From: Betaproteobacteria bacterium
GTDB lineage: Bacteria > Pseudomonadota > Gammaproteobacteria > Burkholderiales > Rhodocyclaceae
Assembly (NCBI GenBank): GCA_016709965.1
Contig: JADJLT010000001.1
Location: 372,001 to 436,000 of the forward strand
Length of the DNA stretch: 64,000 nt
Direction of reading: 5' to 3'
This document shows positions 55,956 to 64,000 of this stretch, piece by piece. Below the pieces are notes generated by a model. That model was not told the origin of the DNA, made no database searches, and saw only the letters and a program-made list of their open reading frames with translations. Numbering within the stretch: position 1 is the stretch's first letter; every line of letters starts with the position of its first letter. The translations under genes and the position numbers were made by a program.

Positions 55956-55994
55956 AAAATCCCCCTGTTGATTATTTGTCAACAGGGGGATTTT
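55956..55994. terminator. Strong bidirectional terminator after the PEP-CTERM gene
   Basis: A perfect 16-bp stem AAAATCCCCCTGTTGA / TCAACAGGGGGATTTT with a 7-base loop. The A/T flanks give a T-tract in both directions, serving the PEP-CTERM gene and the converging acyltransferase gene. Confidence 0.93.
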
Positions 55995-56015
55995 GCGTTT
56001 ACCAATATGTGTTTA

Positions 56016-56669
56016 TTAATTGATACGTTTCGCCGGACATCCAACCCACGTTTCGTCACGTTTGATATGACTGCCCTTTGGCACTACTGACTGAACGCCG
56101 ACCAGTGCACCATCATCAATAGTCACCCCGGCCATAATGATGGCTCGAGCCCCGATGGTGACATTGTCCCCAATCACGATTGGTTCATATGCGAGGACAT
56201 CCCCTTCAATAATATGAGCAATCAACATTGCATCATTCCCGATTAGGGAATTCTTCCCGATTTGGACGAACTGGGGATCCATCATCAGGCCTGAGCAGAA
56301 ACTGTTCGTTCCTATTTTCGCCCCCAAGGCCCGAAGTAGCATCCCCAAGACCGGATATGGCAAAAATCTAGAAAATATTAGAGGATTAAAGAGCAGGATA
56401 TAGTGGAGCATATACACAAATGCAGTGTTCTCCGCTGCACTACCTGGTTTGATATTTCCATTTGGAATCGGCGCAATACGTTGGCGCAATCTAAAAAGCA
56501 ATATCGTCAAAAAATAAAACACTACGAAAGCGCTTGCCAGCGTCAGCACCCCACGAAAATCATCAGGGAAACTATCTTTAGCAGTCCAAGCAGCAAGGCA
56601 CGTGATTATCAGATTGGAACTAGTCATACCAAAAAACTGTACGACCGCTTTGGTTGATATCTTTCTCAC
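56016..56669 (-). CDS. Membrane-anchored hexapeptide-repeat acyltransferase
   Basis: A 217-residue protein with two N-terminal membrane helices (about 15-30 and 40-60) and a C-terminal left-handed beta-helix of hexapeptide repeats (IGKNSLIGNDAMLIAHIIEG, VIGDNVTIGARAIIMAGV, GALVGVQSVVPKGS). Likely transfers an acetyl or acyl group to a sugar or related acceptor at the membrane. Last gene of the four-gene minus-strand operon; 53 bp after the glycosyltransferase. Confidence 0.8.
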   Translation of the reverse strand: MRKISTKAVVQFFGMTSSNLIITCLAAWTAKDSFPDDFRGVLTLASAFVVFYFLTILLFRLRQRIAPIPNGNIKPGSAAENTAFVYMLHYILLFNPLIFSRFLPYPVLGMLLRALGAKIGTNSFCSGLMMDPQFVQIGKNSLIGNDAMLIAHIIEGDVLAYEPIVIGDNVTIGARAIIMAGVTIDDGALVGVQSVVPKGSHIKRDETWVGCPAKRIN

Positions 56670-56722
56670 CCAAAATCTCCCATTTTCTAATTGGTAGCTT
56701 AGCTAGTCGCCAGAATTCGTTT

Positions 56723-57979
56723 CTATTGCTTTGTAATATCGCAACTTTCCAAAGCTTCTCGATTAAGCAATTTGGCGAGAAACCATTCGAGCGAACGGCT
56801 ATCAAGGCATTGCTTGGCAGACTGGGCCAGTTTCACCGCATTGATTCGGTAACAATCCTTAGTCCAAAGTTGATTTGCCAAGTTGAGCACAGACTCTCTT
56901 GTGATACGGTCAGCACGCATTGTCAAGCCTGCACCAATTTTCTCAATGGCTCGCATATTCATGAATTGATCCATGTTTTTTGCGATACCTAAGACAGGAA
57001 CACCGTTCACCAATGCTTGATTGGTCGTAGGACTTCCGCCATTGCAAACGACCAATCGCGCTGCCTTACAGACCAAATCGCCCGGAACGAAATCAAATAC
57101 TTTAACGTTAGAAGGAAGACTACCATCCGGCCACCTCCATCTAGCTGCAGTTGAAACAATGACTTGAGGACCAAGCTTTGCCAACGCCATCAAAATATCA
57201 AACAAAACATCCGTATCACCCGAGCTACCCATAGATACGTAAAAATATTCGCTACTCAGGTCGGCAGATAAAGCAAAATCTGCGTTATTTTCTGGAGACC
57301 AGGCTACCGGGCCGATGAAAGCGCAACTTTCGCTCTCCTCAACGTCAGGGAACAATGCAGGAATATTAGCAAACAGTCTGAGATCAGCGTCGGTATAGCA
57401 TTTTTGTAAATCATAGCCCAACGATGACAGGCCATATTCGGATCTCAAGCGTTCATGAGGTATTGCATGGATTCGGAAAGCCAGCGGCGAAAACACCCTA
57501 AAACAAAGTTCGGCAAAGCGAATCGGAAGATAACGTGTAAATGCAAATACTGGAAGCACAGATTTTACGGAATGCTCTGGACTCCAGTAAGCGTCACACA
57601 AATTAATGAATGGAATTTTTCGAACACGCGAACTGACCGACAGTGACAATCGAAAATCCCCGATGGTCACATCAGGACAAACCAAATCAATCAGCGAAAG
57701 ATCATCCCGTACATAACTTTTCAACGTCGGATAATCATATAAAGGCAAGCCTCTTTCCAAGCGCCTAGAAAACTCATTGGGATCTTGACACGACAGATCA
57801 ATGATCTTGAACGATTCATTTTTCGTCAGCCATTCGTAATTTTTTGGGCGTGCAAAAACCACATCAACCCTCGCCGGGTCCAAACTTCTTGCAAGAACCA
57901 AGGATCTGGCAACATGAGCAAGAGTCGCCCCCTCTGCAAAGAAAAGGATTTTCTTACGGCCGTCTTGGTCTTCAATCAT
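56723..57979 (-). CDS. GT1-family glycosyltransferase (UGT/MGT-like)
   Basis: A 418-residue GT-B glycosyltransferase. The N-terminus (KKILFFAEGATLAHVARSLV) binds acceptor; the C-terminal donor-binding motif is VCNGGSPTTNQALVNGVPVL followed by AKNMDQFMN, the GT1 signature, in which the usual catalytic HGG is replaced by NGG. Such enzymes glycosylate small molecules or lipids rather than build long polysaccharides. 33 bp after the nitroreductase gene. Confidence 0.85.
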   Translation of the reverse strand: MIEDQDGRKKILFFAEGATLAHVARSLVLARSLDPARVDVVFARPKNYEWLTKNESFKIIDLSCQDPNEFSRRLERGLPLYDYPTLKSYVRDDLSLIDLVCPDVTIGDFRLSLSVSSRVRKIPFINLCDAYWSPEHSVKSVLPVFAFTRYLPIRFAELCFRVFSPLAFRIHAIPHERLRSEYGLSSLGYDLQKCYTDADLRLFANIPALFPDVEESESCAFIGPVAWSPENNADFALSADLSSEYFYVSMGSSGDTDVLFDILMALAKLGPQVIVSTAARWRWPDGSLPSNVKVFDFVPGDLVCKAARLVVCNGGSPTTNQALVNGVPVLGIAKNMDQFMNMRAIEKIGAGLTMRADRITRESVLNLANQLWTKDCYRINAVKLAQSAKQCLDSRSLEWFLAKLLNREALESCDITKQ

Positions 57980-58012
57980 CTGATGCCCTGGTCAAATCCA
58001 CGATCAGCACAG

Positions 58013-59080
58013 TCACTTCATAAGCTTTTCAAGATCAACTCTCAATGAGCGTGATGTGGGCCGAGTAGATTGCCCCAATCTTGCAAAGAAGCCGAAAGGC
58101 GTGTCTGGCGTTGCGCTACACATTTTTTCGAATTCAAGTGCCAAAACCGAAGCTCGTTCTGCAATTCCTAGCTTTCGAGAGAATTGTCGTCCTGATCGCG
58201 TGTACCAGCGAAAAATAACCGGAGTCATTTCCGGTTGAACGTAATAGCCGAGTGCTGTCGCAGTTAGCCAGAACCGCTGCATCGATACCCCCATTAATAC
58301 CCAATCCATTAGTTTCGATGGTGCATTTTTTGGTCGAATCAAGACATGCGATGAACACATAATTGCGGGTAATAAGTCCAACTGTATCCGTGGCAATATT
58401 GTTCCAAAAGCATATTTGTTGAAAAAGTCAACGCGCTCCCAACTCTGCATCACCCATCGCATTAGCCTCGCGGTAAAAGGATCAACACCAACAGCCTGCT
58501 CAGGAATCCTGTCTTTGCTGAATTGCGCGCTCCATTCGATAACGTGTTTATGAACAAGGTAAGCCTCTGGGGAGACCAACCGTAAATAAGCACTTTTCCA
58601 AAGGAGTCTTGCCACGCTTAATCTACGCCCTAGCGTCTCGAAGAAATGAAGATCAAATTGCTCCCCTACTGATTTGATCAGGGTATTCTTCTCATCATTA
58701 CTCAGTGGCACTATTCTCATAGAGCGCCTTTGGACTACGCGAGACTGGATATAAATAGCTAGAGGGTCTCGTTCCAATCCATTCGCTGGTTTAAGGGATA
58801 CCCTATAAACAGGGAGTCGATCATCTGACATCGGATCAATTTCCCAAGAGGCTAACATACCCTCCAAACTCGCTGCTATGCGAATGGTCTCCAAGAGTGC
58901 CCCATGCGCCATATGGCTTGCATGGCCATCGAAGTCGTAAAGCACATTATCTCGGGTATCATGGCCATACACGGCTACGTTAAAGTCATCAACAATTCGA
59001 AAACGCCAAGGTTGAGTGTTATCACCGCTAGGCGCCCAACGAGCCAAATCCAAAATTCTTTCCAGCGCTTGACTACTCAT
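58013..59080 (-). CDS. Nitroreductase-family protein (Rv1355c C-terminal-half-like)
   Basis: A 355-residue protein with a nitroreductase-type FMN-binding N-terminus (RWAPSGDNTQPWRFRI) and downstream segments SRVVQRRSMRIVPLS and MGVSMQRFWLTATALGYYVQ, typical of a long nitroreductase-like subfamily. In mycobacterial Rv1355c a ThiF domain and a nitroreductase domain are fused; here they are separate, adjacent genes. ATG 59080 overlaps the ThiF stop by 4 bp. Substrate unknown. Confidence 0.8.
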   Translation of the reverse strand: MSSQALERILDLARWAPSGDNTQPWRFRIVDDFNVAVYGHDTRDNVLYDFDGHASHMAHGALLETIRIAASLEGMLASWEIDPMSDDRLPVYRVSLKPANGLERDPLAIYIQSRVVQRRSMRIVPLSNDEKNTLIKSVGEQFDLHFFETLGRRLSVARLLWKSAYLRLVSPEAYLVHKHVIEWSAQFSKDRIPEQAVGVDPFTARLMRWVMQSWERVDFFNKYAFGTILPRIQLDLLPAIMCSSHVLIRPKNAPSKLMDWVLMGVSMQRFWLTATALGYYVQPEMTPVIFRWYTRSGRQFSRKLGIAERASVLALEFEKMCSATPDTPFGFFARLGQSTRPTSRSLRVDLEKLMK

Positions 59081-59949
59081 CGCTTTACCACCTTGGTCAT
59101 AACCTGAAGTTGACGGCGCACCAATGAGCGCATTACAGCTTGCAACGGATTTCTGTACCCTCCTGGACGCCACGTTTTCTTATAGATCATTCGATAGGCA
59201 TCGAACTGGCTTCCCCATGGCGCAAGCTTGACCCCTCCACGACCAAGTAACAGTTTTAGTGCCTCAACAGCAGCAACGCCAGCACACAACTGACAAGCCG
59301 CAATGCTTGAGGGACCACGGCGCTCCGCAAGACTGATACGGCTCATGTCAGCCACATATCCTCTTTGCAGCATGCCTGGAGAAAGCCCTACCAAGAAGCG
59401 AATTGCCATCTCCATTTCATCACAGCCTTCAAACCCAAAATAATCCTCAAACGACATTCCACTTGGCGCAAATACCAATAATGCCGTTCCCAATCCCAAT
59501 GGTGCTGCCGTTACAACCGGAATCCCCATACGTTCGCATGCAGCAAAAGTCAAACGCCGGGCAGAAAAAGCAAAAAAATCCAGCCCGTCGACATAGAGGT
59601 CCACTCCACGAAGAAAGTCGTCCAATGAATCATGCTGTATTCCAGCAGGAAAGAGCTTCAACTCAAGGCCAGGGTTGATTTGACGTGCCATATCTGCAAG
59701 CACATCAATCTTGGACTGGTGAAGCGTATTTATCGTAGCCCCAACTTGTCGGTTAAAATTAACAATATCAAAAACATCAAAGTCTGCAATATTAAATTTA
59801 CCCACTCCTAACCGGGCAAGAGTCAAGAGATGGACCCCTCCAACCCCACCAAGCCCCCCGATCGCCACCCGGGCATTTCTGAGCTTGAGCTGTTCTGATT
59901 CTGTAACCCAACCTATGTTCCGCGAGAATGCCGCCTCGTAATCGAACAT
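59077..59949 (-). CDS. ThiF-family E1-like adenylyltransferase
   Basis: A 290-residue E1/ThiF/MoeB-type protein. Nucleotide-binding GGLGGVGGVHLLTLARLGVG (residues 31-50), the Asp and Asn-Arg elements in ADFDVFDIVNFNRQ, and a CxxC pair (219-222, in AACQLCAG) near the usual metal-binding position. No ubiquitin-like or ThiS/MoaD-like partner is nearby, so adenylation of another substrate is possible. First gene of the minus-strand operon; divergent from the FtsX permease pair. Confidence 0.88.
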   Translation of the reverse strand: MFDYEAAFSRNIGWVTESEQLKLRNARVAIGGLGGVGGVHLLTLARLGVGKFNIADFDVFDIVNFNRQVGATINTLHQSKIDVLADMARQINPGLELKLFPAGIQHDSLDDFLRGVDLYVDGLDFFAFSARRLTFAACERMGIPVVTAAPLGLGTALLVFAPSGMSFEDYFGFEGCDEMEMAIRFLVGLSPGMLQRGYVADMSRISLAERRGPSSIAACQLCAGVAAVEALKLLLGRGGVKLAPWGSQFDAYRMIYKKTWRPGGYRNPLQAVMRSLVRRQLQVMTKVVKR

Positions 59950-60027
59950 TTCTTAGCTCCTCAAGATACCTGCCAATTAGTATTACAATCGTTTTGACAA
60001 CCTTACCTTAAGCTTCATGTCACGCCA
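59950..60027. promoter_or_regulatory. Divergent promoter region
   Basis: 78 bp between the ThiF start (minus) and the first FtsX permease (plus). AT-rich; a TTGACA sits at 59994-59999 but no well-spaced -10 is clear. Both units must start here or just upstream. Confidence 0.4.
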
Positions 60028-61257
60028 ATGATCAATATCGTTACAGAGGCTCTTGTTGCGCTACGCAACCTGAAGCGAAATAAAAACAGAACGACAATTG
60101 CACTCATTACAGTTGCAAGTGGCCTGATTGCCTATATGTTGGCTGGAGGCTTCATCGAATGGATCTTCCAAGGCATGAGGGAAGGCGCCATTCGCTCACA
60201 ACTGGGCCATATTCAGATCGTTCGACCAGGATATTTCGAACGAGGCATCGCCGACCCATACAATTTTCTGCTTCCGGCAAATTCAAAAGAATTAAGTCAG
60301 ATCGCCACATTGCCAGATGTGCGAGAAGTATCGGAAAGACTTTCGTTTAGTGGACTTATCAGCCTTGGTGACACAACCGTAAGTTTCATTGGGGAAGGAA
60401 TACAACCAAATCAAGAAACAATTATTAGCGATGCCATTTACATGCGGGCCGGCACAAATCTGGAGTCGAACAACCAGCGTGCCGCCTTACTTGGGGAAGG
60501 CTTGGCTAAAAACCTTGGGGCCAAAATAGGCGATAACATCGTCTTGCTTGCGACAGCAAAAAATGGCACCCCTAATGCAATTGAAGTCAAAGTCTCAGGA
60601 ATATTCTATACAGCCTCCAAGGACTATGACGACAACGCATTGCGCCTCCCCATTGATTTTGCCAGAAAACTTATGCGTGTCGAAGGTTCGACTGTGTGGG
60701 TACTAATTTTGAAAAAAACCTCATTAACCGACTCTGTGGTTGTCGCCTTAAAAAAATTTCTTCCGAATACAAATTTTCAAATCTTTGCTTGGATTGAGCT
60801 CGCAGATTTCTATAAGAAAACCGTCAGTTTATTTGGAAAACAAATCAGTCTTATCAAGATGATCATCGCATTAATTATTGTATTAACAATTTCCAACTCG
60901 CAAAACATGAGCGTTATGGAAAGAACTACAGAGATTGGCACAATGATCGCTATAGGTTCCCGTCGCTCAGCAATACTTCGAATGTTCATTCTGGAAGGAC
61001 TAATGCTTGGCATTCTCGGTGGGATAGTTGGTGTCTCGCTAGGATATTCGCTGGCGGCAACACTATCTTTCATTGGGATTCCCATGCCCCCTCCACCGGG
61101 TATGGAAGTTGGATTCACCGCAGAAATACTCGTTACACCACCTCTGGTGATTGATGCTTTCGCTCTCGCCATGATCACCACAGTGTTTGCAAGTCTAATG
61201 CCAGCGATTAGAGCCAGTCGCCTAAATATCGTGGACGCTTTGCGGAGCAATCAATGA
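60028..61257 (+). CDS. FtsX-like ABC transporter permease (first of pair)
   Basis: A 409-residue MacB/LolE-type permease: N-terminal helix (about residues 20-42), a periplasmic MacB-PCD domain to about 265, then three C-terminal helices of the FtsX domain (AIGSRRSAILRMFILEGLML). The motif GIPMPPPPG precedes the last helices. The ATPase partner is not adjacent; the LolD-type ATPase at 52813 is likely. Overlaps the next permease by 4 bp. Confidence 0.88.
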   Translation: MINIVTEALVALRNLKRNKNRTTIALITVASGLIAYMLAGGFIEWIFQGMREGAIRSQLGHIQIVRPGYFERGIADPYNFLLPANSKELSQIATLPDVREVSERLSFSGLISLGDTTVSFIGEGIQPNQETIISDAIYMRAGTNLESNNQRAALLGEGLAKNLGAKIGDNIVLLATAKNGTPNAIEVKVSGIFYTASKDYDDNALRLPIDFARKLMRVEGSTVWVLILKKTSLTDSVVVALKKFLPNTNFQIFAWIELADFYKKTVSLFGKQISLIKMIIALIIVLTISNSQNMSVMERTTEIGTMIAIGSRRSAILRMFILEGLMLGILGGIVGVSLGYSLAATLSFIGIPMPPPPGMEVGFTAEILVTPPLVIDAFALAMITTVFASLMPAIRASRLNIVDALRSNQ

Positions 61258-62486
61258 AATCTATTATCTCGATGCGGCTATCTTTAGCCGTTCGAAATCT
61301 CATAAGACAACGCTCTCGCACCGCAACATCTCTGGGCGCCATTATCTTCGGCGTCGCGTCCATGATCATCGTTGGTGGATTTGTCAATGACATATTTATC
61401 CAACTTGGGGAGGCGACAATTCACTCGCAAACGGGTCATATCCAATTGGCCAAGAGCGGCTTTTGGGCTGCGCGATCTCGCGCATCTGATTCATTCATGA
61501 TCCAATCTACGGAAAAGCTAAAGCTGACAATCGGAGCTCTTCTGGAAACCGATCAAGTGGTATCACGAGTTAATTTTGTTGGTATGTTAAACAACGGAAA
61601 ACGTGACCTTGGCATTTTCGGTGACGGCATTGAACCAGATGGCGAAGCACATATTGGTAGCTTCATGCGTTACATCCAAGGTCGCCCACTAGCAGACAAA
61701 GATACAGATGGCATGGTAATTGGTCAGGGGGTTGCACAATCGCTGAATTTAAAAGTAGGCGATCACGCAACCTTAGTGATTAGTTTGGCGCAAGGAGCAG
61801 TCAACACGCTGGATTTTAAGGTTATAGGTATATTCCAGAGTTTTTCGAGAGAATTTGATGCTAGGGCAGTCCGAATTCCGCTACCAGCCGCGCAAGATCT
61901 TCTTGATACTCGTTCAGTGCACCTAGTTATCACAACACTCAAGTTAACAAATGACTCCGAACGAATCGCAAACATGTTGAAAAAAGCTCTCAATGATGAA
62001 GGCCTTGACATCATGACTTGGCGAGAGCTCTCAGACTTCTATGAAAAAACTGTTCAGCTTTATGAGGCACAGTTTGGAGTATTGCGACTGATAATTTTTC
62101 TAATGGTATTACTAAGCGTAGCGAACAGTATCAACATGAGTCTTTTCGAACGAACCAGAGAGTTCGGCACTTTGCTTGCTCTCGGAGAAACGCCGAACGG
62201 AGTATTCAAACTTATCTTGACCGAAACCACCTTGCTTGGTGCATTTGGCGCTTTCCTTGGAATTCTAACCGGTGTCGGTGTCGCTTGGGTCATCTCGTTA
62301 GTTGGCATCGAAATGCCGCCACCACCCAACTCAAATCTTGGGTATTCAGCTTTAATCCGACTTGACCCCATAGCTATCCTCACATCGGGCGCAATTGGAT
62401 TCTTTGCTACTGTTTTCGCATCATTGTATCCAGCACGCCGCTCAACGAAGATCAACATTATCGATGCTTTGCGGCACGGCGTTTAA
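61254..62486 (+). CDS. FtsX-like ABC transporter permease (second of pair)
   Basis: A 410-residue paralogue of the preceding permease with the same layout and the matching motif GIEMPPPPN. Two unequal permease halves are expected for a LolCDE-like heterodimer. FtsX core: FGTLLALGETPNGVFKLILTE and ASLYPARRSTKINIIDAL. ATG overlaps the upstream stop (ATGA). Confidence 0.88.
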   Translation: MKSIISMRLSLAVRNLIRQRSRTATSLGAIIFGVASMIIVGGFVNDIFIQLGEATIHSQTGHIQLAKSGFWAARSRASDSFMIQSTEKLKLTIGALLETDQVVSRVNFVGMLNNGKRDLGIFGDGIEPDGEAHIGSFMRYIQGRPLADKDTDGMVIGQGVAQSLNLKVGDHATLVISLAQGAVNTLDFKVIGIFQSFSREFDARAVRIPLPAAQDLLDTRSVHLVITTLKLTNDSERIANMLKKALNDEGLDIMTWRELSDFYEKTVQLYEAQFGVLRLIIFLMVLLSVANSINMSLFERTREFGTLLALGETPNGVFKLILTETTLLGAFGAFLGILTGVGVAWVISLVGIEMPPPPNSNLGYSALIRLDPIAILTSGAIGFFATVFASLYPARRSTKINIIDALRHGV

Positions 62487-62616
62487 CCTACAACGTGAAT
62501 TCCTTCTCACCGCATAGTCTTCAATGTCGGGTTTTGCTCCCGTTTCCGCTATGATATCGCCCTATTGATTGCCTGCAATGGCACTTACCATCCGCAACCT
62601 GATCGAGATAAAAACC

Positions 62617-63240
62617 ATGTCAAACCTCTATTCCAACTTGGTTACTGCATCAAAGTTATTAATTGCATCGACTATCGTTTGGTCCTTGATTGGTTGTAGC
62701 TCCAACCCTCCAGCACCACCTTTGGCCGCAACAGCAGATTACAGCTACAAAATTGGGCCAGGCGACACTCTCAATATTGTTGTTTGGCGCAATCCAGAAC
62801 TATCCATGAGCGTTCCGGTGCGCCCTGATGGGAAGATTTCCGCCCCATTGATCGACGACTTAGCGGCAATGGGCAAAGATCCAACCACACTGGCTCGCGA
62901 CATCGAGAAAGAACTGGGCAAGTTCATTCGTGATCCAGTTGTCACAGTTATCGTGACCGGTTTTGTTGGCCCATACAGTGAGCAGATTCGTGTCATCGGG
63001 GCAGCCACCAAACCGCAAATTCTTTCATACAAGCAAAAAATGACGATTTTGGATGTCATGATCGCTGTCGGAGGTATCACTGACTTTGCAGACGGCAACA
63101 AGGCAACCATCCTACGAACTTCTGAAAATAATGCCCAATACAAAGTACGCCTCAAAGATCTTGTCAAAAATGGTGATGTTTCAGCTAACGTGGAAATGAA
63201 ACCTGGCGATGTAGTCATCATTCCGCAAAGCTGGTTTTAA
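62617..63240 (+). CDS. XrtA-type polysaccharide export lipoprotein (Wza-like)
   Basis: A 207-residue outer-membrane export protein. A type II signal peptide ends at a lipobox (SLIGC, Cys about residue 26); the polysaccharide export domain follows (YKIGPGDTLNIVVWRNPELS, RPDGKISAPLIDDL) and a SLBB-like domain (VIGAATKPQILSYKQKMTIL). Found as the first gene of exosortase-associated EPS loci. ATG 62617 is chosen over a longer frame because the lipoprotein signal then starts correctly. Confidence 0.92.
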   Translation: MSNLYSNLVTASKLLIASTIVWSLIGCSSNPPAPPLAATADYSYKIGPGDTLNIVVWRNPELSMSVPVRPDGKISAPLIDDLAAMGKDPTTLARDIEKELGKFIRDPVVTVIVTGFVGPYSEQIRVIGAATKPQILSYKQKMTILDVMIAVGGITDFADGNKATILRTSENNAQYKVRLKDLVKNGDVSANVEMKPGDVVIIPQSWF

Positions 63241-63307
63241 ACGGTCCTGATCAACCTCTACGTTCATCCTATATTTACGGTGACCGTTAATTAATTGAGC
63301 ATATTAG

Positions 63308-64000
63308 ATGGATGAAATTCTTCGCCAAGCTTTATCGGTCTTGCGCGCAACATGGAAGCATCGTCGGCTCGGCATGCTTGTCGCTTGGGTTGTCGGGGCC
63401 ATTGCAGCCGGAGTAATTTTGCGTATTCCAAACCAGTTCGAAGCATCAGCCCGTATATATGTTGACACCCAATCTATCCTGAGACCGCTAATGTCGGGAC
63501 TCGCTGTTCAACCGAATATTAAACAGCAAATCATGATGCTGAGTCGGACCCTTATCAGCCGCCCGAATATTGAAAAATTGATCAGAATGGCCGATCTTGA
63601 TTTGAATATCAAAAGCAAAACTCAGCAAGACGCACTGATCGACTCTTTGACGAGCACACTAAAAATTCAGAGCTTGGGTAGGGATAACCTTTACACAATT
63701 TCACATCGCGACCCCGACCCAGCCAAGGCACAACGGGTTGTGCAAGCACTTGTGTCAATTTTCATTGAATCCAGCCTTGGCGACAAACGTCAGGACACCG
63801 ACTCAGCCAGAAAATTTCTAGAAGAACAAATTCGTAATTATGAGAAAAAACTGGAGCAGGGCGAAAACCGTTTGAAAGAGTTCAAGTTAAGAAATATTGA
63901 TCTTGCTACCAGCGAAGGAAGAAGTGGCATTGATCGCTTAAGTGAACTTACAACAAAGCTAAATACCGCTCGGCTCGAACTACGTGAAGCAGAACAATCG
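63308..64000 (+). CDS. XrtA-type polysaccharide chain-length determinant (partial)
   Basis: The first 231 residues of a Wzz/GumC-like co-polymerase: an N-terminal membrane helix (about residues 19-40), a Wzz domain (FEASARIYVDTQSILRPLM) and the start of a long coiled coil (EEQIRNYEKKLEQGENRLKE). The gene continues beyond the window. Follows the export lipoprotein by 67 bp, as in exosortase EPS clusters. Confidence 0.92.
   Translation, partial: MDEILRQALSVLRATWKHRRLGMLVAWVVGAIAAGVILRIPNQFEASARIYVDTQSILRPLMSGLAVQPNIKQQIMMLSRTLISRPNIEKLIRMADLDLNIKSKTQQDALIDSLTSTLKIQSLGRDNLYTISHRDPDPAKAQRVVQALVSIFIESSLGDKRQDTDSARKFLEEQIRNYEKKLEQGENRLKEFKLRNIDLATSEGRSGIDRLSELTTKLNTARLELREAEQS

Noticed and set aside
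1..64000. CRISPR arrays, rRNA genes, riboswitches
   Set aside because: No regularly spaced palindromic repeats, rRNA segments or recognisable riboswitch cores were seen; upstream gaps of biosynthetic genes such as queF are too short.

Overview
This window looks like a chromosomal segment from a betaproteobacterium, most likely Rhodocyclales (a Dechloromonas/Azonexus/Zoogloea-like lineage). That placement is inferred from gene order (guaB-guaA, ratA-rnfH divergent to smpB, pyrG-kdsA-eno-ftsB), a PEP-CTERM protein resembling the floc-associated PepA family, and the start of an exosortase-type (XrtA) exopolysaccharide locus at the right edge. No taxonomic marker gene is present.

Left arm (about 1-11.2 kb) is a decayed accessory island abutting the 3' end of guaA, a classical integration site. 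Next to guaA lies a tyrosine-integrase gene broken by several frameshifts. Beyond it are a nucleotidyltransferase-like gene with a damaged 5' end, a small membrane protein, a ten-copy heptanucleotide repeat, and an insecticidal-type Tc toxin locus. The Tc locus has been shredded: a TcB/SpvB N-terminal fragment, a truncated IS21-like element (istB intact, istA partial and frameshifted), an RHS-type TcB fragment, and a TcA gene that lacks its N-terminus, is fused to the RHS fragment, carries a frameshift and runs off the left edge.

Central core (11.2-27.8 kb) is housekeeping: guaA and guaB; a DUF4124 protein; rnfH-ratA/smpB; tRNA-Asp; an isolated menD; queF, mutS and a secreted metallophosphoesterase; slyD-like FKBP and a peroxiredoxin; ftsB, eno, kdsA, pyrG.

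At 27.95-35.66 kb there is a tightly overlapping nine-gene plus-strand operon. It encodes a DarA-like flavodoxin-type enzyme, a DarB-like ketosynthase III, a small unknown protein, a BtrH-like protein, an ABC exporter pair, an acyl carrier protein, a ketosynthase lacking one canonical catalytic His, and a chain-length-factor-like partner. It probably makes and exports a dialkylresorcinol-type or aryl-lipid product.

From 35.7 to 52 kb come CnoX-like thioredoxin, a histone-deacetylase-like hydrolase, a hybrid sensor kinase, NAD(P)H-hydrate repair, nadC, a 45-residue membrane protein, a methyltransferase, thrC, an NnrS-like membrane protein with a DUF2249 partner, rhomboid protease, a TIGR03790 protein, hom and an AlaA-like aminotransferase.

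Right arm (52-64 kb) appears to be one envelope/extracellular-matrix region. It has a LolA-like periplasmic protein, ABC ATPase and beta-barrel protein; a PEP-CTERM gene preceded by a sigma-54 promoter and a perfect 14-bp palindrome; a minus-strand operon of ThiF-type E1 enzyme, nitroreductase, GT1 glycosyltransferase and hexapeptide acyltransferase; two paralogous FtsX permeases; then the polysaccharide export lipoprotein and chain-length determinant that open the EPS locus. The ThiF/nitroreductase/glycosyltransferase/acyltransferase set between two halves of an apparent ABC system is the least explained part of the window.
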